Positions 46,114 through 60,900 of a stretch of 64,000 nt of DNA are shown piece by piece. The stretch is from Oscheius dolichura (taxonomy: Eukaryota > Nematoda > Chromadorea > Rhabditida > Rhabditidae), in the NCBI GenBank assembly GCA_932521035.1, contig OW051493.1, forward strand, positions 8,308,001 through 8,372,000, written 5' to 3'. The number at the start of each line of letters is the position of its first letter. The stretch's first letter is position 1. A model generated the notes under the pieces. That model was not told the DNA's origin and searched no databases. It worked only from the letters and a program-made list of their open reading frames with translations. The position numbers were made by a program, and so were the translations under genes.

Positions 46114-46650
46114 TTCTAGAAAAAAAAGACTTTTAACGGGAAAATTCAAAAATTCGAGCATTTGATTGAAGGAGGAGCGCAAATTGAAGGGCGATTGGGA
46201 AATTTTGCTGTAAAAACGGAAAAATTGTGCTGTTACATATCAAACCATGATTTTCTTCAAATATAAAGGCGTAAAAATGTCATAGAAATTAGAAATGTAG
46301 GAAAAGGAGGAAAAGCTAAATTACAGTGATTTGGAAGCCGTTCCCCCGTGTGCCTGCCTAAAATCGATCCAATTCGCTTTTCTCAACCAGATTTTACCAG
46401 ATTTTACACTATTTTTGTCTATTACCAGTTAATTTCTGACCTAAACAAGATACAAAATAAAAAAATAGGAGAAAAAATAGCTTACCTGATGCAAATATCG
46501 AAGGTTTTGAGAGTTCTAAAATATCCAACGTTGTCGAATAAGCACTTCTCCAATTCCTATAAACCTTGTTTCTTTAAAAAAAAATTATCTTAAAATTGAA
46601 AAACTATCCAATAAGAACTTAAACTGACTGTACAATCTTTTCCAGGTGGG

Positions 46651-46736
46651 CACCCGTACAATCTCGGCAGCTCAAATTCAAGTAATGCAATGAGACGGAG
46701 CAAGAGGAGGTGTCTACTGCCGAGATTTTACGGGTG
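46651..46736. mobile_element. Small inverted-repeat element (CACCCGTAAAATCTCGGCAG family)
   Basis: Left arm CACCCGTACAATCTCGGCAG (46651) faces CTGCCGAGATTTTACGGGTG (46717-46736), with one mismatch; 86 bp in total. MITE-like. Confidence 0.65.
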
Positions 46737-46795
46737 CAGCAGCCAGAAGACACTGGCCTGTGCCCGGAGTTGAGTATCCGATAGTCCGCGTTCCT

Positions 46796-46874
46796 GCGCC
46801 CCTAAAATCTCGGCAGGCCATTTTCAAAACTGTCACACATTTCTCCTATTCATCTTGCCGAGGTTTTACGAGTT
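46796..46874. mobile_element. Small inverted-repeat element, same family
   Basis: GCCCCTAAAATCTCGGCAGG faces TTGCCGAGGTTTTACGAG; diverged arms, about 79 bp. Confidence 0.5.
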
Positions 46875-47390
46875 CCAGTGGATCTCGGGACCGGCTGAGG
46901 AAGAAGCACTAACGAGATGATACGGAATAACTCATCCAGGGCAACATTTCCAATAGAATTGGTCCATTTTTGGATTTTGAAAACTTTATTTCTGACGGAT
47001 AAAAACACAATTACATGAATCGGATCACGACGACGACGAAAAGTTATGAAAATATTTACAGAATTCTCGTTAAAATGGGAGGGCGGAAGGAGGGAAGGAT
47101 CCCAACTCCGGGTCCCGATTTTAACGGCTGTTGAGATGAGAAAAAGAGAAGAAAACCGTCTTGTTTTTTAGTATTTTTATACAAAATTGAATGGAGGACT
47201 TGACTGATTAATTCTAACCGAAAGAATAAAAAAATCGAGAGAAAAAAATATACAAAAGTGAAGAAAATGCTCGCTGCAGCTAGAGAAACATGAAATTACA
47301 TTGAAGCTTGGGAAATTTTAGAGTTTTTAGTAGTTTTTTCGCGCTATCCAGTCCAGGGGCAAACACGTACGGAGAGAAGAGACGACGAAT

Positions 47391-50979
<3,589 letters not shown>

Positions 50980-53696
50980 TTATCGATGATGGCCCCTACC
51001 GGAAGAGTACGACTGATTCTGGTATCGATTCCTAGTACTCCGACGACGATCAACTTCCAAACACTTCTCAATATCACTTAACGCAGCCTTCAGTTCCTCC
51101 CGTTCACTGAAAAACTTTGTATGATTAGTAACAAAGACGAACTCACTTTTGCAACATCGTTTTATCCTTCTTGTCTATAGTTTTCTTAATTTCCTTGATG
51201 TACCTCTTCCGATACTTTTCCAACTTCGGTCGACGACCGCGTCTTTCATCGGGGACTGCGGACGCAGAAGAACTTCTTTCTTCTTCCAAATCGACCACGT
51301 TTGCTTCAGCTGCAGGCGCCAGTTCGCCTCTCTGAGAACTCTCTGGAGTCTGTAATAAATTCAAACTTCACAAAATTCACATGAAGATAAAAACTAACCA
51401 ATTGCACAGGATACGTGGGAGTGTGCAGCGGCACATAATCTGGAGACCGAGGCTCGTACGGAGGCCGCTCATCGGCAACTTCCACCGAAGTCTCCCGGTG
51501 TCGAATTGGCGATTGCTCAGGGGAAGAAATGAGACTAAAATCAACAATCAAAAATTTAAAAAAAAAAAAGTACTTCACTTCAGCAGTCGAAGCTTGCGCA
51601 CGATTTTCAAATATTTCTGGGATAACCGGTTGATGTCTCCTGAATGGCTGATGGTTTCTGCCAAACACCTCGTTAATTCCAAAATTTCCCAAAAGATTCT
51701 AAAAAGAACAATTATAAACGGTAACATTTAGAAGTATTTTCTGAATCAGGCAATAAACTAACCCCGAATGACATGGGATGTTGCAAAACGGAATTGTAAG
51801 TAATCCCTGCTCCGGGAAGAAAAGGAGGAGCGTGTTGAAATCTTGGCGGTTGTTGAAATCGACATGCTCGACGCTGGAACAAAGCAGTATCCCTATCTGA
51901 TCCAGAAGAAACACCCTCATCCTATTTAGAAAGGATAATTTTAAAAGATAATAGTCTTACTCTAAGAAAGATGCTCTCGTTTGCTGGAACATTGATTTGC
52001 TCATGCTCTATACGAATATCATCATCGTCACGTTCTTCGTCGTCGATAGTGACTACTTCGGGATCTGCTGGGGTTGGATTCAATCCTCCTATAACTAAAA
52101 TTCCGTCTTGATTATTCATGATTCCCGGCAGCCTGAAATGAACATAATTTTTAAACGGAATAAGTATACTTGTAGCAGCTGATGGCGTAAAAATCATCTT
52201 CGCTAAGACCGGAAGCAGCAAAGTTGAATATCTCTTGCTGTAGTCGTTTAGCGTGGTCATTTCGGATATTACATTCATGATCAAAGACATTCTGAAATTT
52301 TACATGAAGAAAAGAATTGTGCTTACTACAAAATGAGGAGCCAGAACGGGAATGTCCATCATTTTATCAAATATCATGTTTGCCATTCGATCCCTAATAT
52401 GGAGTGTTCTATATGATACATTTTTCTGAAGAAATACAATTACACAATTTGATGAACACCTACATATTGGACATTGTCCAATTCTTTACTAATAAACTTA
52501 GTAATGCGCTCCCTTTCAATATCTTCATGTTCCCGAGCATAGCGGGGTGCATATGTTCCCTAAAATTTTCAGAAATGTCAAAGTATTGAAAGAATAACGA
52601 ACGCCTCTGTTCAACGTAGTTTCAGCGGCAGATGACCAATCGCATCCGTATCTGTAGATTAATTTTCTGAAGTGATGATTGGAAACAACGGATTTCCTGC
52701 AAATTGAATGGATTATTTTTTTCTAATATTGAAAAGACCTATTAGTTTCGTCGAGTATGACGTTTAAAGCATTAACGGAATCTACCATAACCGAGTATTG
52801 TTTATCGACCATCTTCTTCTGGTACACACGGCGAGATTTCCTGCGAAAAACACGAGAAGGCTGAGGTTCGCTAAAATAACCGTATACAATCCTGGTATAC
52901 ATTTCTTACTTGTTAATCCTATCAATTGCGACTTGGTACTCGTGTTTCGCCTTACGCATGATCGCTCTCTCAAAGGTTAATGGAACATTTGCGGCGGCTC
53001 GCTCCCGCTCCTCCCGGAGTTTCTCCTTGGTGATCTCCGTAATAGGATAACTAAATTGGAAGTAACACTAATTTTCAAATAAGATCTCACTTCCGATCCG
53101 TTCCTGTGTGCTGAAGTCTGATAACGTATTCTTTTGGTTTAGAACGGCAAACACAACAGGCCATGTTGACAGCAAGCCAGGTTTTCATGCATAGGAAGCA
53201 TACGGTATGTTCACAACTATCGAGGCGAGCAGGATCATTTAGTCTGAATTATTAACATATTAAAAGAATATTAAAGCACTTGCTGTCTATAACATATGCA
53301 ACAAGGCTCGGCAGGGGTTACGCACGGCTCGGCACGGATGGCTAATGGCTTTACTTCCTTCTGCATTATGATTACTAAAATGAATACAAATTAGGCTTTA
53401 TAGCAAGTAGTTAGGGAGTGATTATCAAAAGTATGTTCAAAAAAGAGACCACAACTGTTTCGGCTGGGATGACCAGGCACGTATCGCCGTGTAAACATTT
53501 TTGCGTAGTCGTCAGGGGAGAAATTTATCCCAGCTTTCGCAAATCTTTGCTTTGCTTTCCGGAATAATCGTTTGTGGGGAAAACTACAGCGATATTTTAA
53601 AAAAAACCTACCTGGTTTTACATCTCTTTCGTTCCGTATAATGGTATGCGTATCTGGGCTACGTTCTCGTTTAATTGTCATCGATCTAGTCAACAT
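50980..53696 (-). CDS. TOPORS-like RING E3 ubiquitin/SUMO ligase
   Basis: Fifteen exons: 53696-53612, 53374-53284, 53243-53091, 53050-52910, 52870-52739, 52696-52603, 52559-52464, 52425-52327, 52291-52170, 52132-51961, 51921-51763, 51698-51574, 51534-51399, 51349-51147 and 51106-50980. Phases agree; 644 aa. The RING reads CCICYRQLNDPARLDSCEHT then CFLCMKTW and CCVCR. The order RING, then RYGCDWSSAAETTL and ERITKFISKELDNVQY, matches the topoisomerase-I-binding RING protein TOPORS. Two SUMO-interaction-like motifs follow (EVVTIDDEERDDDD, NVVDLEEE), and the tail is basic (GRRPKLEKYRKRYIKEIKK). TOPORS acts as a nuclear ubiquitin and SUMO E3. A sumoylation-type IKRE lies at the N-terminus. One intron is GC-AG (53283). 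Assignment is by pattern, not search. Confidence 0.8.
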
Positions 53697-55011
53697 TCTG
53701 AAATGAAAATATGAAATATGTATAGGAATGAAAAAAGAATCAACATGTAAATCAAAGTAATAAAAAGATAAAACAGCTTCAAAGAATGTTTGGAAAGTGA
53801 GAAATTCATTCGTCGCTTTCGAAAAAACATGTCGATTTCTTCCATCAACCGACGCAGCGTATAGCGAAGCTAATAATACCAACTTTACCAATGTCTATGC
53901 TTTTTACGCTCGGCCCGAAAATATATCAGTGCCACGGGGCATCTAATATATACTGTATTGCGTACAGACGTTATTGATAATTTTCCTGATAAAAATGATG
54001 ATTTCCTTTTTTTCTGTCAGTTGTATTGCATCGTGAGGTACGATGCATCGTAACAAATTGCTTGAATAATATGTAGATTGGGTAGTATTTGCATATAACT
54101 GCAACAACAAAGCAGTCAGAAACAAACAACGGGGTAGAAAGAAAAATAGAAACGCACCTGCTTCGACGAATTTGGAATAAAGAGTGACGAAATAGGAAAA
54201 AGAAATTTTTGTTGTAAAATTCACGTTTTCAGCGTTACGCGCAAATTCAAACTGCCTATTTTTCGCTTTTCCTCATGTATGCTTTCAGATTCTTTTATAC
54301 CGTTTTGATAAAATGAGCTGAAATATGTGACAATTGTATAGTCCATTTCCAACGGATATTCCTCGGAAAAACCTCTCCGCTACGGGACCAGGAAGCTTTC
54401 TAACATGGTCCCGTAGCGGAGACGCGCCGTCAAATTTGAATCCGTGGAATATCCGTTGGAAATGGACTATAACAGGCAACTAAGCAAAAAGCACTCTGCC
54501 TTGCTAAATCACAGGTGACAGCACAGTTGATTACAGCCGAGATGAATGACGACCGACAAGAACGGGAACACGAGGAATACATGAAATGGAATTTATTTTA
54601 TTTCTTTTCAACGTTCTTCATCAAAGCTCGTAGTGTCTTCTATTGTCTGATGCAAGATCCTCTTATCTGACATAAGAAGTCGGAATTCTGAAAAGCCTAT
54701 TACGATAAAGTAAATTGGTCGGACTGCTGTCTGCAAAGAAGACGATTACGCGACTGAATTCTTCGGTTCTCAACTTATTTTATGTTCTATATGATTGTGA
54801 CTAAAAAGTTTCTAACTTGTAATTTTGTAATCAGTTTTGCTTGTCTGCATTCCATTTGTCATCTTTGTTCCAAGCTTGCACTCCTGTGGGAGATAGAAAG
54901 CAAAATTTACCCTTTGCAGCTGATAAGAGGACACTTTTATTGCCTGCTCCTGGATAACACTTTCTTTTCTTTGGAAATTCTCAAGATTATAAAGAAAAGA
55001 ATATTTTAGAA
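53697..55011. other. Divergent intergenic region
   Basis: Lies between the TOPORS-like gene and the amino-acid transporter, so it should hold both promoters. It contains the 135-bp hairpin element at 54337-54471. No gene seen. Confidence 0.5.
54337..54471. mobile_element. 135-bp hairpin MITE with 26-bp terminal inverted repeats
   Basis: The ends are perfect 26-bp inverted repeats beginning TATAGTCCATTTCCAACGGA. Inside, CTCCGCTACGGGACCA faces TGGTCCCGTAGCGGAG, so almost the whole element can fold. TA at both edges is compatible with a TA target, as in Tc1/mariner-derived MITEs. Confidence 0.8.
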
Positions 55012-57450
55012 ATGATAGAAACGGGTAACAAAATCGGAGTATTGTCAGGAATAGCCTATTGTGTGGGAGACATCGTCGGTTCAGGTTTATTTCTTCATTC
55101 TTTGAGTATAGTGCGCCCTTGTTCAGGAATTTTTATCTCTCCCACTTCAATTCTAAAACATTCTGGTTCTGTTGGTCTTTCTCTAATTATTTGGTCATTT
55201 TGTGCTCTAATTTCTCTGTTTGGTGCTCTCTGTTATATTGAATTGGGCACAGCTATTCGTAAATCTGGCAATGATTTCGCATATTTGTGTCATTTCGGCT
55301 GGAAGCCATTTGCTTCAGCTTTTTTATGGGTTTCCTGTACTCTTTCTTATCCAGCAACAATGGCTATTCAGGTTAGTTCTATTTTATAATATTTCAGAGA
55401 GCAAAAATAAAAAGAAACATTACATTTTTAGATGGTAACATTAGGAGAATATGTATCAGCTGGTTTTTCACAGTGGATTCATCTCAACGACTCGTGTCAA
55501 TTTTTTCTCGAAAGATTGATAGGTATTTCAGTTATTTGTAAGTTTTTTTCACCTTTCTCCATCATGACATTATTTACAGGGCCTCTTTTATATCTAAACT
55601 TTTTCTCCTTGGGAAAACTAGTCGGACGATTTCAAATAGTAGCCACCTCGGCGAAAATCATTGTTGCTGCAGTAATTATTGTTACTGGCTTTATTTGGCT
55701 AATTTTCAAAGGTGATCGACAATTATTTAGAACTATTCAAAGCATCGAAATATATTTTACAGGAGGCTCATCTCATTTCCACGATAGTTTCAAAGGAAGT
55801 TCTAAAAATCCTGGAGATATTGTCCTCGCAATCTATTCCGGCCTTTTTGCTTACAACGGATGGGATGTACTAAATTTTGGAGCTGAAGAAATTGAAAATC
55901 CGAAACGGTAAAACGAAACAATTGGAATTAGAAAAAAAACTTTCCTTTAGAACTCTTCCAATTGCAGCATTTTCGGGAATAGCCATCTCGGCATTTGTTT
56001 TTATTTGTATGAATGTTGCTTATTTTTCAGTATTGACTATAGATGAATTCAAGAGTTCCGATGCTGTTGCTGTGGTAAATTCTGACTTTAGAAATGAAAA
56101 GAAACAAAATTGGATTATAGACATTTGCTGAGAAGACCCTAGGAGATTTCCAATATGCCATCCCTTTTCTCATTGGACTTTTGCTTGTTGGCAGTCTAAA
56201 TTCGGGAATTTTTGCCTGTAGCAGGTCGGTTTTGAGCACGTCAAACATAGAAAATAATATTTTTCAACTGATACATGTTAGCTTTCTTTTTTATCATTTT
56301 ATAAAATAAAAAACAGGTTCCCATTATTCTAGGTATCTCTTCGCCGGCGCGAGTAGAGGCGTCGTCCCGACTGCCATCCTCGGCGTCCATCCCCAGAGCA
56401 ATTCTCCCCGAACAGCCGTCTTCATCGAGGTAATTGAGCCTAAAAAAATTAGAAATTCACCGTCCTCCCCCTTTCAGACAGTCCTGGCCATCGGCCTGAT
56501 GTTCATCGGCAACCTGGATCAAATTATCAGCTACATGTCTTTTGCCTTATGGTCACAGAGGACAATCACCCAGGTAGTTTGAATATCGAATGAAAAATAC
56601 AAAAATTAAGGTTGGATTCATCTACTGGAAATATAAGGGACGACTGGACGGGCCGGACGTCTTCTCGGTGCCTCTCTTCGTCCCCTGTATATTCTTCCTG
56701 ATCAGCCTGACACTGCTGATTATTCCAATTGTTCAGGTTCATATTTTATTTGCCTACAGGGGGTGAGAAACTTGGCCGACGGTGTTCTCCGCCTGGCCGA
56801 TCATCCTCCCCGCCCCTTCCACCTGGCAGACGGCCTCCTCCACTTGACCCTTTTCCCAAAAAAAAATTGTCCGACGCTTCACCTGGCAGACAATTTCTTC
56901 CACTTGCCATGCCATCGTCCCCATCCCCTCCACTTGGCACGCGGTCTCCTCTACCCGGCAGACGCTCCCCTCCCCCTGGCCGACGGGCCACCTCATCTGG
57001 CAGACGCCTTCCATCTGCCTGACCGTCCTCCGCAGTTGGCCGACGGCTTGCTCTCCATGGTAGACGATCCCCATCACCTGGCACTCTTCCCTCCGGCTGG
57101 CAATCTTCTCCATCACGATCTCCTCCTCTGTCTCTGGGTGCTCTGTTCTTTATTACTCCCGTATCCCCTCAAAGACGTTCCCTAAACTTACTCCAGAGGA
57201 CCATTACAGTAACCCTCTTCCTCGTTCCAGGACTTCTTCGTAGCCATCTACGGCCTGGCCCTGATTGCTCTCGGCTTCGTCATCTATTTCCTCTTCATAT
57301 TTCCTAAGAAATTACCCAAAATATGTTACCGTCTCAACGGTAAGTATCTTCCCACGAAAAATATCAAAAATCGGCTAATTTCCAGAGAATTTCCTGGTCA
57401 TTTGTCAAATAGTCTTCAACATAATTCCAGCCGAAAAAGTTGATCTCTAA
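55012..57450 (+). CDS. SLC7-type amino-acid transporter (LAT/AAT light chain)
   Basis: Ten exons: 55012-55371, 55432-55537, 55580-55907, 55951-56074, 56121-56224, 56333-56429, 56478-56573, 56611-56736, 57231-57339 and 57386-57450. Phases agree; 504 aa, the usual size. TM1 carries the substrate-binding motif IVGSGLF in [19 protein letters not shown]. Further markers are [32 protein letters not shown] and [18 protein letters not shown]. The Cys in NDSCQFF between TM3 and TM4 stands where light chains form the disulfide with a 4F2hc-type heavy chain. The protein is a plasma-membrane exchanger of neutral or cationic amino acids; substrate not predictable. The start lies 2 nt after TATTTTAG. Intron 8 (56737-57230) contains a degenerate repeat array. 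Confidence 0.92.
56770..57130 (+). repeat. Degenerate 21-24 bp repeat array in a transporter intron
   Basis: About a dozen imperfect units around CTGGCAGACGGCCTCCTCCA. Related units occur at 59045-59245 in an intron of the next gene. Confidence 0.65.
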
Positions 57451-57932
57451 TCAAAAATCTGTGCGGGTCACACAATATATGATAACATAATTTTTATTTT
57501 AATATGTTTGTGAAATTAAAATTAAACATTTACACTGCGTTTTTGTTGCTTCAATCAATGATATCTTCCCGGTGTTCCCAGTCGTCGGCTTGGCGGACCA
57601 TAGTACATCTGAAAATAGGCCGATTCATTTCGATTTTTACTCCAATCCGGGTCGAATTTTTTTTTTAATATTGTATTGTTTCCAAAAAAAATTGAAAAAA
57701 CTGAAGCGTTTTCCTCGAAAAGGCGCCAAACTTTTTTTTTTTTGGGTTTCCTGCCATTTCGAAAGGAAACTCGAATTTTTCCACGCATCCGTGAAATCTC
57801 GGCAGCTAGATCTCCTTGTAGAAACCTTTATTGTAAGACAAGCCTGCCAACTGCCGAAATTTTACGGGTGCGAGTGAGATTTTGATGGCGCGCCCGAGGG
57901 TGTGCTTCCTTTCTCTTTTCAAAATAAACTGA
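57451..57932. other. Convergent 3' region
   Basis: Lies between two converging genes. It contains one inverted-repeat element at 57785-57872 and AT-rich flanks. Confidence 0.5.
57785..57872. mobile_element. Small inverted-repeat element (CACCCGTAAAATCTCGGCAG family)
   Basis: GCATCCGTGAAATCTCGGCAG-like left arm faces CTGCCGAAATTTTACGGGTG; about 88 bp. Confidence 0.6.
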
Positions 57933-60900
57933 CTACATCTTGATCCTCGGTATTTTGTAGTTTATAATTTTGAGCTGCTGCTCTCTCCCTTTGAGTTCTA
58001 AAATTTCATTTTTCATCACAAAAGCCGAAGGATACCGATCTTCTCGTTCGTAGAAATTATCACGCGACAATTCGCCAATAGAGGAGGTCTTTTGCAGCTC
58101 ACCAAGTGAATTCTGGAAAATTCTTTTGTAACACTCTTCAATTTAAAACAAGAACAACATTATAAAAGGTCAAGAAACGAGAAATTGTACCTGATCATGG
58201 TGGAGTTGATCGTAGCTGACCGCTGAGCGCATGCCGTTTACACTAATGTTAATCCTCTGGCCACTTCTCCACATGTCCATGGTGTCCTGAACAGAAGAAA
58301 ATAACCAGATTTCTCAATAAAAATAGAGCCAACGCCGAGATGAAGGGGGAGAATGGCCACCCAGGGTCCATGGTCCCGGCTCTACTCTCGGGGCAGTGGG
58401 TGTTGAGGGAAGTCGTCCAACTCTGGGTCAAACCAAGGAGTTCAAAAGGGAAAAAAAAAGAAAGAAAGGTAGGATACCCCAACAGTTCTTCGGCAAGCAA
58501 GGTATGGGTCGCTCCCCCCTTCTCAAAGGCTCCTTGAGCCCACTCATCCCGGATTCCTTCCATTCAGATGGAGCTGTTCGGCCGTACTGGTGTTCTCGGA
58601 TGGGAGGTGGGCGTGGGACAAGGACAGCTACACAAAACCGTCTCTAATTTGTCTCTCGAAGAGGAGAAAGCCGTCCTATGGAATGATCTAGAGCCGGGAG
58701 ACCTTGGCCGGCTTCTAGACAAGATTTCGATAAAACTTAGGCTTAACTTTCTATCACCGTGTCCACCGTACCAACATGTCCATTTCGATTAGAAAGGAGG
58801 CGAAAATTCGAATTTGATCCTGGCGCAAAACGGGCGGGTGCCGGCTAATTTTGGCGGCTCTGGGTTATGGTCCATAAGCCCCAGAGTGTCCTCCATAACT
58901 TATGGATAACTTTTGGAGGACACTCTGGGGCGGGTGTTTCTCAGCATTTTGGCCGGAACTTTCCTCGGCGACAAGCTTTCGGGGGCACAGTTTTACGTTC
59001 AACAAACTGCTTGGTGCTCCTAATCAGGTCTCTGTTTCTCTGGGCGTAGCCGACGATCCCCGTCCTCTGGCCGACGTTCTCCTCTACCGGGAGGATGATC
59101 TCCTCCCCTTAATCGAGCACGCATTACGCCGGCTGTCTCCTGCTCTTGGTCGGCGGTCTCATCCTCCTCCTTCCCCTGGCCTACGATCCTCTCCCCTTGG
59201 CCGATGGTCATCCCCACCTTGTCGTCCTCCCACAGCCCCATTTTCTCGGTCCCTGAACTAACCTCCAAAGTTGGCAATCCCAGTTCGCTTCTGCTTCTCT
59301 TCAACTCCTCCTCCCTCTCCTTGGCTGATCTGATCTCCGCCGCGATGAGTGACTCTCCCGGCCCTCGTTTGAACCTGGCCGGGGCGCCATTCGTCCCCAT
59401 AAGGTGGTGGTGGTGATGCAGTTGGGGCTTCTTCACGTACCGTCCAGCTTTTCCCTGCGACGGTGAGTAGGACTAATTTTTAATTTTCGCCGTCTAACTG
59501 TGGCCAGTTACCTGCGGTGTATACGAGTTTTGCTCATCCTCCGCCACCCGGAGCTCGACCCGCCTCCAGGCGATCTCATCCATTTGACTGCGGACGATGT
59601 CCGGGACATGGATCCCAAGACTATCGGCCAACGAGGGATTCTGCCTCAAGAAAAGGAGCAAAAGCTGCTGATCATAGTTGAAATTAGACTCCCGGGCATT
59701 TGGAACATATCCTGGAATACAGTATTTAAACTTTTCACTTCAGGATTCCCTTACCATTGACTCCTCCCCACTCGACTCCATTATAGGGAGCGGTACCGTA
59801 GCTGGTGACCGAGGGCGAGTTATACTCCCGATCATAGCTGTCTTCTTTATGCATTCTTTGCAAAATTTGGACTTCTTCACTCTTGGGAGGCAGGGGAGGC
59901 GGCACGGCCGAGGTACTGCTACTCCTCTCCGGAGGCGGCGGCGGCATGCCGCCGTTGCCACTTTCGAACCGCTGCTTGGCTTGGTTGATATTGGCGATGG
60001 ACTCACGGCTGACACTCTCGCGGATCTTGTCACGGTTGTACCTAGAAGAATGGGTAGGGTAAATGGTCTCCAATGGATATGAAGGCCTTCTTAACGGAAC
60101 TGGGGAGACGATCCGAAGGCCAACCGAGTACTAAAATTCCCACGGGGCGGCCCCTCGTCTCCTTTGGCCATGACTACAAAAGTTCACACGGGCATTCTGT
60201 TTTTAAACAAATTACATTGGGAAGTCGGGAAATTACAGATTTTAAGGACGAAAATGGAGTGTGGCCTTTGAGATTGAGGTCTAGGGGGTTCTCCTCAGGT
60301 ATGCCTGTTGCATTTGTCTTTTCAGAATTTTCTAACTCACCAGGTGGGTTGATCCGGGATAAAAACCAGCGAGTCCAGACTCTTCCCCTTTGACAATTTC
60401 TTCGGCGGTTCCGCTGCCTGTTGTATTTGTTGCTGCAATAATATCTCCGTCATCTTTCGTCCCACGGAGGCAAAGGCGCGTAAAATCGCGCCTAAATCTC
60501 TGCCGGCCCCTTACCCGCATGTGTACAGCCTCCTTTTCAGTTTCTTTCATTTTGGCCAGTCGCTGCTCGGGAATACGGCTGTCTCGGGGAATTTCTACTG
60601 GATTGGAGGCTACCAAGGAGGCAGACAAAGCGTCCGTACTCCGCCACCTCGGGAATCCATAGGGCTTGGGACGAGCGCGAAGAGCAGCGTCTTGCTGAAG
60701 TGTTTCTTTATTTGAAATCTGGAAAAATCAGAACTGAAATATAAACTAAAAATGTTGAACATAATATGAAATGAAAAGGATGCTTACCCGCATGCGCTCG
60801 TCTCGCGCCACGTTCTGTTGCCAGTAGCTGCGCAGGGCGTTAGTAGTGCCGTCGAAGACTCGACCAGCCAGGCGGGATGGCGGCCAGCCGTTTTCCGACG

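Larger units (their letters stand above)
46114..47390. other. Intergenic region with two small inverted-repeat elements
   Basis: Apart from the two elements at 46651-46736 and 46796-46874, nothing is recognised. The right end is the LGG-1 3' UTR. Confidence 0.5.

Noticed and set aside
53243..53284. Two-nucleotide frame mismatch in the RING finger
   Set aside because: Resolved by a GC-AG intron with a strong GCAAGT donor.
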